Shown here: positions 45,419 through 55,379 of the stretch, piece after piece
How the letters are laid out: every line of letters begins with the position of its first letter
How positions within the stretch are numbered: the first letter of the stretch is position 1
Assembly (NCBI RefSeq): GCF_900168065.1
Contig: NZ_FUZZ01000001.1
Coordinates: 2,290,623-2,354,622, forward strand
Reading direction: 5' to 3'
Length of the DNA: 64,000 nucleotides
Source of the DNA: Chitinophaga ginsengisegetis
Lineage (GTDB): Bacteria; Bacteroidota; Bacteroidia; Chitinophagales; Chitinophagaceae
Notes under the pieces: model-generated
Database searches by the model: none
What the model was told of the DNA's origin: nothing
The model's input: the letters and a program-made list of their open reading frames with translations, nothing else
Translations under genes and position numbers: made by a program

Positions 45419-47005
45419 TTAATATCCCTGATTCTGTTCCAGGTTAGGGTTCAGATCTTTTTCCCCTACCGGGATCGGCCACCAGTAATCGCGTAGTTTA
45501 TCGAACGTACGGGTTTCAATCTTCTTCCCGTTGTAATTCTCAATAGACGCATTCATCACGGTTTCAGCGGTTTTCCAGCGGCGGATGTCGTTGTAATACA
45601 ATCCTTCACCGGCAAATTCCACTCTTCTCTCATGACGGATTTCCGCACGCAGCGCGTCTTTGGATAAAGTATTGGAAATATGCGGCATCTTCACCCTGTC
45701 GCGGATCTTGTCGAGTGCCGCAAAGATGGTAGCATCCGGGCCGCTTACTTCATTCTGTGCTTCTGCGTACATCATCAGGATGTCGGCATATCTCAGTACA
45801 ATAAAGTTGATATCAGACTGGCCGTCTTTCAGATCTGCCTTATCTTTTGGCGGAGCAATACTATCATAGAGGCTATACTTCTTCATACCATAACCGGTAA
45901 TAGCAAAACGGGTGGCAGAAATAACAGCACCGCGGTACATATCGGTCGGGTAAGTGAAGGTACCGTATAAACGCGGATCACGACGGAGATACGGACTGTC
46001 GGCCTTGTATCCTGAAGCCGGATCAGTAACAGGCAGTCCATTATTCATGTAGTAGGTTTTGGCCAGATCCAGCAAAGGCGCATTGGTGTTGTATTGCGTA
46101 CAGATCAGGTCAAATGAGCTACCCTGCTGCGGGAAAACATACTGTACATCAAAAATAACTTCCTTGTTATTTTCATTGGGTTGTAAAAACAATCCACGGT
46201 AATCAGCAAAGAGTCCGTAGCCTGTACCCGGCAAATCCATCACTGCTTTGGCGGCATCAACAGCTGCTTTCCATTTCGCCAGATCGTTGGAAGTATTCAG
46301 CAGCGGGCTGGCTTCGTATAACAGGATCCTTGCTTTCAGCGCCATAGCTGCGCCTTTGGTGGCACGACCCAGATCTGCCCCGGTGAATTTTACCGGTAAT
46401 ATAGCAGCGGCGCTGTCCAGGTCTTTCAACACACTGGTCACTACTTCTGCACGTGGTGTGCGCGGCAGCTTGGCCTGGGTGCTTTTATCCGGCGGGTCCA
46501 GGATTAACGGCACCGCACCGTAATAATTTTCCAGGATAAAGTAGTACAGTCCACGCAGGAAATAGGCCTCTCCTTTCATTCTTCTCCGGGTAGCCTCATC
46601 AATGGCTGTTACTTCATCTACTTTCTTCAAAAAGGTATTGCAACGGCCAATACCGCTGTAACAATCAGAGTAACGGGCGGTAACGATACCACCGGTACTC
46701 GACATCTGTGTACCACGCGCAATAGAGTTAAAGCTCATCGCATCCGTTTGGTTGTAAGCGTTGGGAGAAAGGGTTTCTTCCCAAAGCGCGGTGGCATTGT
46801 TGGAAGTTTTACCACCAAAGACGCCCTGGTTACGCAACACGGAGTAGCAGCCTACCAGGCCGGCATTGGCCGCTTCCGGTGTTTGCCAGAACGTTGATTC
46901 CGGGTAGCGGTCGTGAGGAGAAGTATCCAGCAGGCTTTTGTTGCAACCTGCAGCAAGTAGACCTGTGCAGGAAAGTAAGAGATATATCTTTTTCATACTA
47001 TTCAT
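45419..47005 (-). CDS. RagB/SusD-family nutrient-binding lipoprotein (2)
   Basis: 528 residues: lipoprotein signal (LLAAGCNKSLLD, Cys about 21), N-terminal TPR helices (GIGRCNTFLKKVDEV, EAYFLRGLYYFILENYYG) and C-terminal SusD region (RYADILMMYAEAQNEV, ERRVEFAGEGLYYNDIRRWK). Partner of the SusC gene just upstream (11-base gap). Last gene of the glycerol-phosphodiester unit, so it may bind glycerophosphodiesters or their polymers. Confidence 0.94.
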   Translation of the reverse strand: MNSMKKIYLLLSCTGLLAAGCNKSLLDTSPHDRYPESTFWQTPEAANAGLVGCYSVLRNQGVFGGKTSNNATALWEETLSPNAYNQTDAMSFNSIARGTQMSSTGGIVTARYSDCYSGIGRCNTFLKKVDEVTAIDEATRRRMKGEAYFLRGLYYFILENYYGAVPLILDPPDKSTQAKLPRTPRAEVVTSVLKDLDSAAAILPVKFTGADLGRATKGAAMALKARILLYEASPLLNTSNDLAKWKAAVDAAKAVMDLPGTGYGLFADYRGLFLQPNENNKEVIFDVQYVFPQQGSSFDLICTQYNTNAPLLDLAKTYYMNNGLPVTDPASGYKADSPYLRRDPRLYGTFTYPTDMYRGAVISATRFAITGYGMKKYSLYDSIAPPKDKADLKDGQSDINFIVLRYADILMMYAEAQNEVSGPDATIFAALDKIRDRVKMPHISNTLSKDALRAEIRHERRVEFAGEGLYYNDIRRWKTAETVMNASIENYNGKKIETRTFDKLRDYWWPIPVGEKDLNPNLEQNQGY

Positions 47006-47016
47006 GATTTGGATGT

Positions 47017-50000
47017 TTAGAAGGTAACGTTAATACCACCGTTAAAGGTTTTCAACATTGGATAAGTATACAACGTGGTTTGATCCAGTATGGATTCCGG
47101 ATCGAAATCTTTATACCGGGAGAAAGTCAGCAGGTTTTCTGCGTTGATAAACACACTCACTTTCTGGATCTTTGCTTTCGACAACCATAGCTGCGGCAGT
47201 GCGTAGCCCAACTGGATGTTTTTCATTCTCAGGTATGAGTTATCTCTTAACCAGAAAGTAGAGCGCTGGAAATTATCGATGCTGCCGGTGCTGGTGGTTA
47301 CGATTGGTAAACGTGCATTGGGTTTTTCAGGCGTCCAGGCATCCCTTGTCCATTCCCAGGTAGCATTGGCGCCATTGTTGAACGGATAGGCAAGGTTGGC
47401 AGTAGGCAATACCTTTACACCGCCAATACCCTGAAATGCAGCACTGAGCGTGATCCCTTTGTAGCCTACATTAAACCCGAAACCATAAGTATACTTTGGT
47501 ACAGAGGAAGAGCTGTTCACAATTACGCGATCATCGCCATTAATAATACCATCGTTATTAACATCCCTGAATTTGATGTAACCTGGTTTTGTATTGGCAG
47601 ATTGTTTTGCACTGGCAGCTATTTCTGCCTGGTTCTGGAAAATACCCTCTGCCTGCAGTATATAAAAAGATTCAATAGGAGATCCCGCCTGTGTGATGGT
47701 ACCTGTACCATAAATAATTTCACCATGCAGGTCTACTACTTCATTCTTATTGTAAGCCACACTTCCATACACATTCAAATCCACTTCGCCGATATGATCG
47801 CGGTATTGCGCCGTTACTTCAAAACCTGTATTATCTACCGTACCTACGTTTTGTTTGGCGCCGGCAAGGTTACCCACCTGGGAAGGCATGCCCACTTCAC
47901 GAAGGATACCGTTTGTGCGTTTCTTATACGCATCAACGGTAAGGCCTATACGATTATTCCACAGGTTAACATCAACACCGACATTGTATGCATTGGTAAT
48001 TTCCCATCTGAGGGTAGAATCTGCATCTGCAATTTTTGCGGCTCCGGAATTTAATACGCCGCCGAAACTATAGTCTTCACCAAGATTTACCATTGGCTCT
48101 GTAGTGTAGAGTGCAATGGCCTGGTTACCCAATTTACCGGCGGAAGCGCGCAGCTTCAGCACATTGATGAAATCTGAATGAAAGAAGGCTTCTTTATCGA
48201 TACGCCAACCGGCGGATACAGAAGGGAAAAATGCCCAGCGGCTATGTTTTCCGAGGCGGCTGGAACCATCATAACGGAAGGTAGCTTCCAGCAGGTATTT
48301 GCCATCGTAATCGTAGTTAACACGACCAAAATAAGATTCCAGTACATCACGGGTAAGATTTCCTGAGGTAGCGTTCCAGGTGGTACCTACGCTTAAAGCA
48401 TCCAGTCGCCCATCCAGGTAGCCATACATACTGGCTGCCCATGAGTCAGAATCGAAGTTATCATAACTGGCGCCCAGCATGGCAGAGAGGTTATGTTTCT
48501 CTTTAAACTGGTGTTTCCAGTCGAGCGTGTTATAGAAATGGATGTTCATATCGTTAAAATCCGTTTTAGCTGACCGTGGTGCAGTAGCGGGACTGTTCCA
48601 GTTGATAGGCGCGCCTGTTTTCGGATTAAAGGTTTGCATACGTGGCGTAAAGCCGCTGAGCAAACCATCATACTTATCCACACCAAATTTGATATTATAA
48701 TTGATATCAAAAGGCAGTTTATACTCTGCAAAAACGGTAGTCAGGAAACGTTGGATCTGTTTGGTCTGTAAACCGTTGTATGCCAGCATACGTGGGTTTT
48801 CCCAGTTGTTACGACCGGCGGTTCTGAGCCAGGAGTTGCCGTAGCGGCCGTCCCGCAGCGTATCCGTGAGAATAGGCAATGTACGGGCCAGGTAGTTCCA
48901 GGTGTCCGTATAAAATGGTGTGGTGTAGGTTCTGTAGTAACCATCCATGGTGATACCGGCGCGCAAACGTTTGGTTACATCCATTGAAGCATTCAGCCCC
49001 ACAGAATATTTCTTTTCATGGTTGCCAGGTCCGAAGAGGATACCGTTTCTATCGAGATAGCCGAGTGACAGGCGGTATTGGTATTTATCGGAGCTACCGG
49101 AAATGCTCAGGTCATGTTTCTGGATCACGCCGTTTTTCAGGGCAATCTTATACCAATCGTTTGCAGGATAGGTGAAAGGATCTGTAGCCATTCCTTTCTG
49201 GTATTCGTCTATATCCGCTTCTGCATATTCAATTGCTTTTCCTTCATTGATGAGCGCCTGGTTTTTCAGTTTCATGTACGCGATGGGATCGGTGATCACA
49301 TCCGGCAGGTAAGTAGCTTTCTGCTGACCGTAGTAGTAGCTGTAGTTTACGCGGGAGGTACCTCTTCCTTTTTTAGTGGTAACAAGGATAACGCCGTTGG
49401 AACCGCGGGAGCCGTAAATGGCTGCAGCGGCATCTTTCAGTACAGTAACGGTTTCAATATCGTTTGGATTGAGTTCATCCATAGAGTATTCAATACCATC
49501 TACCAATACCAGCGGGTCGTTGGCCCTGGGATCGCTGCTGCCGAAGGTGTTCAATCCCCTGATGCGGATGGTGCTGCGATCCACACCCGGCTGACTGTTG
49601 CTGAGGTTAGCGAATACGCCGGGTACGCCGTGCAGTGCGTTACTCACGTTGGTAAGCGGCTGGCCTTCTTTGTCCACCATATTTACCGTAGTAATGGCGC
49701 CGGTGAGGGTGGCTTTTTTCTGCGTGCCATAACCTACTACCACTACGTCGTTTAATTTTTGAATGTCTTCCTGCAGCACTACCAGTACAGTAGCAGATTT
49801 TACTTTCACCTCTTTGGGCAGGTAGCCTATAAAGGTGAATTTCAGTGTAGCGTCTTTAGGTGCAGTTAGTTTAAAAGCACCGTTTACGTCGGTGGCGGCG
49901 CCGCGGCTGGTACCCGCTACCTGAACGTTCACTCCTATCAGCGGAGTGCCGTTGGCGGCAGTTACCTTACCGGTAACGGGAATATCCTGCGCATGCAGGG

Positions 50001-50085
50001 ATAGGCTGCCGGCGCCAATGATCCCGATACACAGCAACAGGAAAGTCGCCGGCTTTAACAGGCGGAATCGTGAAAAGAATTTCAT
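47017..50085 (-). CDS. SusC/RagA-family TonB-linked outer-membrane transporter (2)
   Basis: 1022 residues: signal peptide (ending SLHAQ), regulatory-like domain (VTAANGTPLIGVNVQVAG), TonB-box region LNDVVVVGYG and plug (AAAIYGSRGSNGVILVTTKK), then a barrel ending FNGGINVTF. Its gene is 46 bases after the phosphodiesterase gene, so the transport step is encoded with the enzymes that use its product. This suggests import of intact glycerophosphodiesters or of teichoic-acid-like polymer fragments; the substrate is inferred only from position. Confidence 0.94.
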   Translation of the reverse strand: MKFFSRFRLLKPATFLLLCIGIIGAGSLSLHAQDIPVTGKVTAANGTPLIGVNVQVAGTSRGAATDVNGAFKLTAPKDATLKFTFIGYLPKEVKVKSATVLVVLQEDIQKLNDVVVVGYGTQKKATLTGAITTVNMVDKEGQPLTNVSNALHGVPGVFANLSNSQPGVDRSTIRIRGLNTFGSSDPRANDPLVLVDGIEYSMDELNPNDIETVTVLKDAAAAIYGSRGSNGVILVTTKKGRGTSRVNYSYYYGQQKATYLPDVITDPIAYMKLKNQALINEGKAIEYAEADIDEYQKGMATDPFTYPANDWYKIALKNGVIQKHDLSISGSSDKYQYRLSLGYLDRNGILFGPGNHEKKYSVGLNASMDVTKRLRAGITMDGYYRTYTTPFYTDTWNYLARTLPILTDTLRDGRYGNSWLRTAGRNNWENPRMLAYNGLQTKQIQRFLTTVFAEYKLPFDINYNIKFGVDKYDGLLSGFTPRMQTFNPKTGAPINWNSPATAPRSAKTDFNDMNIHFYNTLDWKHQFKEKHNLSAMLGASYDNFDSDSWAASMYGYLDGRLDALSVGTTWNATSGNLTRDVLESYFGRVNYDYDGKYLLEATFRYDGSSRLGKHSRWAFFPSVSAGWRIDKEAFFHSDFINVLKLRASAGKLGNQAIALYTTEPMVNLGEDYSFGGVLNSGAAKIADADSTLRWEITNAYNVGVDVNLWNNRIGLTVDAYKKRTNGILREVGMPSQVGNLAGAKQNVGTVDNTGFEVTAQYRDHIGEVDLNVYGSVAYNKNEVVDLHGEIIYGTGTITQAGSPIESFYILQAEGIFQNQAEIAASAKQSANTKPGYIKFRDVNNDGIINGDDRVIVNSSSSVPKYTYGFGFNVGYKGITLSAAFQGIGGVKVLPTANLAYPFNNGANATWEWTRDAWTPEKPNARLPIVTTSTGSIDNFQRSTFWLRDNSYLRMKNIQLGYALPQLWLSKAKIQKVSVFINAENLLTFSRYKDFDPESILDQTTLYTYPMLKTFNGGINVTF

Positions 50086-50131
50086 AAGTGTGTTTGTTTT
50101 TTTTGTTAGTATTCTGGTAGATAAATAATGG

Positions 50132-51070
50132 TCAGAGCCCTGCTTCGCGTAACCTGTTTGGATAGTCGGTTATAATACCATCAACGTCCAGTGCTTTCAG
50201 TTTTTTCATTTCGTTAACATCGTCCACTGTCCACGGAACAATTTTAATATGCTTAGCGTGGCATTTGCTCACCAGCTCCGGTGTTACCAGCTTATAGTTT
50301 GGATTATAGAAAAACGGCGTAAAGCCCAGTTGCGCCAGGTGCTGATCGAACCCGTTCTTTTTATCATCTGTCAGAAATCCAAGTGCCATATCAGGATACC
50401 TGCGGTGCAGTACCTGTAGTGGGCGCATGTCGAAAGACTGCACCAGCAACCGTTTCCCAAGCGGTTGTAATTGTTTTACGGCCATCAGTTTGTCCATATA
50501 CTCTTCCGGCGCCGGCTGTTCCTTACCATCCGTTTTTTCGGAAGATTTTATTTCCAGCAGATAATAAGGCGCGGGCAGGTGATGCGCTTTCGTATAGGCT
50601 TCCACGGAGTCTATCATTTCAGACAGCAGTGGTGCGTAGGAGCGCATGCGCTGTTGCTCCGGGTAGGCCGGGTATGGTTTTTCACCGATGATAAACGGGC
50701 GGATATCAGCATAGTTCATCTGGTAAAAAACATAGTCCGTGTGTTTCTCCGCAGGGATATCTTTTCCATCCGGCATGGTGGTATACGATGGTGTAAAAGA
50801 GGCATCGTGGTATACCATTACCTGCCCGTCTTTGGTGATATGTACATCAAACTCAATGGTATTGGCACCTTCGGTTAAGCCGCGGTACATAGCGGGAATG
50901 GTATTCTCCGGCATCAGGCCCCTTGTGCCGCGATGTCCTACTGTATAGAAAGAAGGGTATCCATTTTTTGCGGTCGTAGTTGTTTTGGCTGTTTTACAGG
51001 CATTAAAGGTGCATATCGCGGCAACTGCCATTGCGCTGCCTATAAGGCTGATATTGATCTTTTTTTTCAT
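50132..51070 (-). CDS. glpQ: Glycerophosphodiester phosphodiesterase
   Basis: 312 residues, GDPD family. Catalytic features: HRGTRGLMPENTIPA (His and Glu of the active site, about 45-59), EFDVHITKDGQVMVYHD (second His and metal Asp/Glu, about 73-89) and ending VDGIITDYPNRL. A lipobox-like cysteine (TFNACKT, about 25) suggests a lipoprotein in the periplasm or at the surface. It releases glycerol 3-phosphate from glycerophosphodiesters. Between glpF (49 bases) and susC (46 bases). Confidence 0.92.
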   Translation of the reverse strand: MKKKINISLIGSAMAVAAICTFNACKTAKTTTTAKNGYPSFYTVGHRGTRGLMPENTIPAMYRGLTEGANTIEFDVHITKDGQVMVYHDASFTPSYTTMPDGKDIPAEKHTDYVFYQMNYADIRPFIIGEKPYPAYPEQQRMRSYAPLLSEMIDSVEAYTKAHHLPAPYYLLEIKSSEKTDGKEQPAPEEYMDKLMAVKQLQPLGKRLLVQSFDMRPLQVLHRRYPDMALGFLTDDKKNGFDQHLAQLGFTPFFYNPNYKLVTPELVSKCHAKHIKIVPWTVDDVNEMKKLKALDVDGIITDYPNRLREAGL

Positions 51071-51119
51071 TGTGCGTGGTTCTAACGTGTTATTAATTGC
51101 GTATATCGGTAAACGTTAT

Positions 51120-51848
51120 TTACTTCAGTAACAGGTATAATGAAGCGGCGAGTACAGCACCGGCCACTGGTCCGAAAACGGGTACCCAGGAATAGTTCCA
51201 GTCGCTGTGTCCTTTTCCTTTTATTGGCAGCAGCGCATACATGATACGCGGCCCCAGGTCCCTGGCCGGATTGATGGCGTAGCCGGTAGTGCCGCCGAGC
51301 GACAACCCGATAGACCATACCAGCAACATTACCGGCAGTGCGCCGAGAGAGCCCAGGCCCATCGGCGTTTTCTCCGGTCCTACTTCTGCATTGGTAAAAT
51401 AGAAGATGGTAAAAAGCAATACAAAGGTGCCGGTAGCTTCGCAGATGAAGTTGCGCCAGATATTTCGTATAGCCGGCTCCGTGCAAAACACGGCGCGCTG
51501 CAATCCTTTGTCCGGTGTGTTATTGAGATGATCTTTGTAATTGAGCCATACCAGCGTAGTGCCCAGCATAGCGCCCAGCATCTGCATGGCAATAAACAAA
51601 GGCACATCAGTCCAGTTGAATTTGCCGGCTGTGGCCAGTGCGATGGTAACAGCGGGATTAAGATGCGCGCCGCTGTAAGGGCCGGCAAACACTACTCCAA
51701 CAAATACGGCCAGCGCCCAGCCGGTGGTGATCACGATCCAGCCGCTGCTGTTACCTTTTGTTTGATGCAGTACCACGTTGGCTACCACGCCGTTTCCCAG
51801 CAGCAGCAATAAGGCGGTACCTATGAATTCAGCTAAATAAGGATACAT
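51120..51848 (-). CDS. glpF: Glycerol uptake facilitator (aquaglyceroporin)
   Basis: 242 residues, six hydrophobic helices and the two NPA boxes GAHLNPAVT (about 60-68) and GYAINPARDLGPR (about 190-202). The Asp following the second NPA box's Arg (NPARD) is the glycerol-facilitator mark that separates it from water-only aquaporins. It lets glycerol into the cell for the kinase. It begins 11 bases after glpK. Confidence 0.94.
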   Translation of the reverse strand: MYPYLAEFIGTALLLLLGNGVVANVVLHQTKGNSSGWIVITTGWALAVFVGVVFAGPYSGAHLNPAVTIALATAGKFNWTDVPLFIAMQMLGAMLGTTLVWLNYKDHLNNTPDKGLQRAVFCTEPAIRNIWRNFICEATGTFVLLFTIFYFTNAEVGPEKTPMGLGSLGALPVMLLVWSIGLSLGGTTGYAINPARDLGPRIMYALLPIKGKGHSDWNYSWVPVFGPVAGAVLAASLYLLLK

Positions 51849-51859
51849 AGTTTATAATT

Positions 51860-53353
51860 TTATTGGTGAGCCCATGCTTTTGCGGCATTTACTGCGCGGT
51901 TCCATCCGTTGATCCATTGCTGCCGTTGTTCCTGTTCTAATTTTGGAGAGAAGCATTTTTCCATTTTCCACTGGCTGGCAATTTCTTCCAGGTTCTGCCA
52001 GTAGCCGGTAGCCAGTCCGGCGAGATAGGCTGCTCCCAGGGCGGTTGTTTCTGTAATGCCCGGGCGCACTACTTTTGTTTGCAGGATATCTGCCTGGAAC
52101 TGCATCAGCAGGTTGTTGCCGGTAGCGCCGCCATCTACTCTTAATTCCTTTATGCTGATGTTGGCATCTGCTTCCATTGCTTTCAGCACTTCCATGGTTT
52201 GATAGGCGATACTTTCCAGTGCGGCGCGTGCAATATGCGCGGCGTTGGTGCCACGTGTCATGCCTACGAGGGTACCGCGCGCGTGCTGGTCCCAGTGCGG
52301 GGCGCCAAGCCCTGCGAAGGCGGGCACCAGGTATACGCCGTCGTTTTGCTCCACGCTGGCGGCCAGCGCTTCCACTTCAGAAGAGGCCCGGATGATACCA
52401 AGACCGTCGCGCAGCCACTGTACAATAGCGCCGGCGATAAAGATGCTGCCTTCCAGTGCGTATTGTACCTGTCCGTTTACTTTCCAGGCTACTGTAGTGA
52501 GGAGATTATTTTTGCTGATGATGGGTGTGTCGCCGATGTTCATCAGCATAAAACAACCGGTGCCATAGGTGTTTTTCACCATGCCGGGAGCCGTACACAT
52601 TTGTCCGAAGAGGGCCGCATGCTGATCGCCGGCAACGCCGGCAATGGGGATTTGTACGGCAAAGATGCCGGGCGCGGTTTCGCCGCATACTTCGCTGGAT
52701 TGTTTTACTTCCGGCAGCATAGATGCCGGGATATCCAGCATGGCCAGCAGTTCATCGTCCCACGCCTGTGTGTGGATATTAAACAGCATGGTGCGGGAAG
52801 CGTTGGTGATATCGGTTGCATGCACGGCGCCGTGAGTGAGGTTCCAGATCAGCCAGGAGTCTACTGTTCCGAAAGCCAGCTTGCCTTCGTTGGCGCGTTC
52901 CCGTGCCCCGGACACATTGTCCAGGATCCACCTGATTTTTGTTCCGGAGAAGTAGGCGTCAATAACAAGACCCGTTTTTTCGCGTACCAGCGTTTCTTTG
53001 CCTGCAGCTTTAAGATCGTCGCAGAAAGCGGCAGTGCGCCTGTCCTGCCATACGATGGCATTGTACACCGGCTTACCGGTTTCGCGGTCCCATACCAGGG
53101 TGGTTTCCCGTTGGTTGGTGATGCCAATGGCAGCGATGTTGCCGCCTTCCAGCCCTACTTTCGCCATTGCTTCTGTGGCTACGCCGATCTGGCTGCTCCA
53201 TATTTCAGCGGGATCGTGTTCCACCCATCCGGGTTGCGGGAACAGTTGTGTGAATTCTTTCTGCGCCGTGGAGATAATTGCGCCGGCTTTGTCGAAGATA
53301 ATGGCCCGTGAGCTGGTTGTGCCCTGATCCATTGCCATAATGTATCTGATCAT
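51860..53353 (-). CDS. glpK: Glycerol kinase
   Basis: 497 residues, FGGY kinase of the usual length. It has [14 protein letters not shown] (8-21), the [18 protein letters not shown] segment (about 77-94), [21 protein letters not shown] (about 244-255) and [12 protein letters not shown] (about 404-415). It phosphorylates glycerol to glycerol 3-phosphate with ATP. The preferred start is the ATG at 53353; MAMDQGTT, five codons later, is an alternative. Second gene of the glp operon. Confidence 0.97.
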   Translation of the reverse strand: MIRYIMAMDQGTTSSRAIIFDKAGAIISTAQKEFTQLFPQPGWVEHDPAEIWSSQIGVATEAMAKVGLEGGNIAAIGITNQRETTLVWDRETGKPVYNAIVWQDRRTAAFCDDLKAAGKETLVREKTGLVIDAYFSGTKIRWILDNVSGARERANEGKLAFGTVDSWLIWNLTHGAVHATDITNASRTMLFNIHTQAWDDELLAMLDIPASMLPEVKQSSEVCGETAPGIFAVQIPIAGVAGDQHAALFGQMCTAPGMVKNTYGTGCFMLMNIGDTPIISKNNLLTTVAWKVNGQVQYALEGSIFIAGAIVQWLRDGLGIIRASSEVEALAASVEQNDGVYLVPAFAGLGAPHWDQHARGTLVGMTRGTNAAHIARAALESIAYQTMEVLKAMEADANISIKELRVDGGATGNNLLMQFQADILQTKVVRPGITETTALGAAYLAGLATGYWQNLEEIASQWKMEKCFSPKLEQEQRQQWINGWNRAVNAAKAWAHQ

Positions 53354-53406
53354 GTTTTTCTTTTTCTACGTGGATGTTTACGTGGATGTATTCTTTTTCG
53401 TTTAGT

Positions 53407-55011
53407 CTATGCCGTAACCTTCAGTTGTTTATAGGTAGTACCGTTTTTCAGGAGGTAGTGTTGTGCCACCTGCATAAAATCCTTCACCTGTTTTTGTTGC
53501 CAGGTGATGTCTTTGTTCATTTCTGCAGCCATGATCGCAGCTACTGCGGGCGCCATGTCTATAGCGGCCTGCGCATCCAGGAAAAGTGCGCGCAAACGCC
53601 TGGCCAGCACATCTTCCACGGTTTGGGCCATTTCATGTTTTACTGCCCAGATCACCTGTGCTTTGATGTAGGGCAGGCGTGGGTGCAGCTGTTCTTTCAT
53701 GCCGGGGTACAGTGCCATAAATGCCTGTATCCTGGCGGCGTCGCTGCCGTATACGTCCAGCGGTGCAGGCGCGGAAGGTTGTTGCTGGTACCCGTGGATA
53801 TGCAGCGATTTTGTTTTGCATCCAACCGGTACCAGTCCGCCGGTTTTGATGGCCTGATCCACTGTATCTTCCGCCATCCTGCGGAAGGTGGTCCATTTAC
53901 CGCCGGTGATGGTAATCAGTCCGGAGGGGGCTACCAGTATTTTATGACTGCGGGAAATTTCCTTTGTGCTACCGGTTTCTTTTTGTGGCGCTGCCAGCGG
54001 ACGTAACCCGGCGAATACGCTGAGTACATCTTCACGGGCAGGCGGACGATCAAGATATTTACCTGCGGTATTTAAAATAAAGCTGATCTCTTCTTCCAGT
54101 GCAATGGGTTCCATGCTGTGTTCATCGAGCGGCGTGTCGGTGGTTCCCAGCAGTACTTTATTATTCCAGGGCACGGCAAACAGTACGCGGCCATCGTCCG
54201 TTTTCGGGATCATGATAGCGCTTTTGCTGTTGAGGAAAGAAGGGTCCAGCACCAGGTGTACACCCTGACTGGGTTTCACCATATTAGGCGCTGCGGGGTT
54301 GTCCAGTTGCAGTACTTCATCTACAAATACGCCGGTGGCGTTGATCACTGTTTTGGCCCGGAGGGTGAAGGTTTCATTGGTTTCCAGGTCCTGTGTGCGT
54401 ACGCCGCTTATTTTGCCGGCGCTGTTTTTAACGAGGCCATTTACTTTGAAGTAGTTGAGCAGTACGGCGCCGTTTTCAACGGCGGTTTGTGCGATGTCTA
54501 CTGCCAGGCGGGCATCATCAAACTGTCCGTCGTGATAAACGATCCCTCCTTTCAGTCCTTCTTTCCGGATGGTGGGCAGCCTGTTGATCACTTCTGCCCT
54601 GCCGATATGCCGGGAGCGTCCGAGGCTCAGTTTCCCGGACAGGAGATCATAGATTTTGAGGCCGATGGTATAAAAGGGGCCTTGCCACCAGTTATACTGC
54701 GGGATGATAAATTGCTGGTTATGGGCCAGGTGCGGGGCGTTGTTAAGCAGCAGTCCTCTTTCGTACAGGGCTTCCCGTACGAGGGCGATATCGCCCTGCG
54801 CCAGGTATCTTACGCCGCCATGTACCAGTTTGGTACTGCGACTGGAAGTTCCTTTGGCGAAGTCGGCCTGTTCCAGCAACAGGGTCCGGTAATTCCTGGT
54901 GGCGGCATCCATAGCGATACCAAGACCGGTAGCGCCGCCGCCTATAATGATAAGATCCCACGGTTGTTCACCTGCTTCCTTTAATTGCCTGATTGATTCA
55001 GTTCTTTTCAT
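53407..55011 (-). CDS. glpD: Aerobic glycerol-3-phosphate dehydrogenase
   Basis: 534 residues, FAD-dependent. GxGxxG nucleotide site IIGGGATGLGIAMDAATR (about 21-38), KGTSSRSTKLVHGGVRYL (53-70), the substrate region VPWNNKVLLGTTDTP and GGKWTTFRRMAEDTVDQ (about 370-386), and a helical C-terminal domain. It oxidises glycerol 3-phosphate to dihydroxyacetone phosphate at the inner membrane and passes electrons to quinone. First gene of the operon, divergent from glpR. Confidence 0.96.
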   Translation of the reverse strand: MKRTESIRQLKEAGEQPWDLIIIGGGATGLGIAMDAATRNYRTLLLEQADFAKGTSSRSTKLVHGGVRYLAQGDIALVREALYERGLLLNNAPHLAHNQQFIIPQYNWWQGPFYTIGLKIYDLLSGKLSLGRSRHIGRAEVINRLPTIRKEGLKGGIVYHDGQFDDARLAVDIAQTAVENGAVLLNYFKVNGLVKNSAGKISGVRTQDLETNETFTLRAKTVINATGVFVDEVLQLDNPAAPNMVKPSQGVHLVLDPSFLNSKSAIMIPKTDDGRVLFAVPWNNKVLLGTTDTPLDEHSMEPIALEEEISFILNTAGKYLDRPPAREDVLSVFAGLRPLAAPQKETGSTKEISRSHKILVAPSGLITITGGKWTTFRRMAEDTVDQAIKTGGLVPVGCKTKSLHIHGYQQQPSAPAPLDVYGSDAARIQAFMALYPGMKEQLHPRLPYIKAQVIWAVKHEMAQTVEDVLARRLRALFLDAQAAIDMAPAVAAIMAAEMNKDITWQQKQVKDFMQVAQHYLLKNGTTYKQLKVTA

Positions 55012-55379
55012 TTTATCTCCCTATAACTTTTAATTAGTTTCATTTGTTTTCTTTACAATAGTAATAAAAACAAAAAGAAATAATTCGAAACCAAAGTATA
55101 AAATAAAATGAAAAAGGTGAAAAAGTTATTGATGAGCGGAAAAGAAACAAAAAGAAAAATATAAATTACTATAAATCAATATTATTACATATAATTATAA
55201 CGTCTCTATAACTTCATTTTATTTCATATCTTATTTTATGAGATAAAAACGAAGGATACTAACCAGCTAATATGTAACCATAATTAACTAATTGAAACAA
55301 AATTACCGGATATTTGTAAGGAGCATTTTTTTCAGATTATCCCGTGTCAACACACTTTAATACGTTATTTTTATCTGAT
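55012..55379. promoter_or_regulatory. Divergent control region of glpD and glpR
   Basis: Very AT-rich gap without a gene. AAATAAAATGAA (55101-55112) and TTCATTTTATTT (55213-55224) are perfect inverted copies, and TTCATTTTAT occurs again over the glpD start (55007-55016). TTTTAT-GAG-ATAAAA forms another inverted repeat (about 55233-55247). They may be GlpR sites. No exact TAnnTTTG was found. Confidence 0.4.

Noticed and set aside
52199..53311. A 370-codon ORF opposite glpK
   Set aside because: It lies entirely antisense to glycerol kinase, whose protein is clearly real; the antisense translation has no domain and reflects GC-rich codon use of the real gene.
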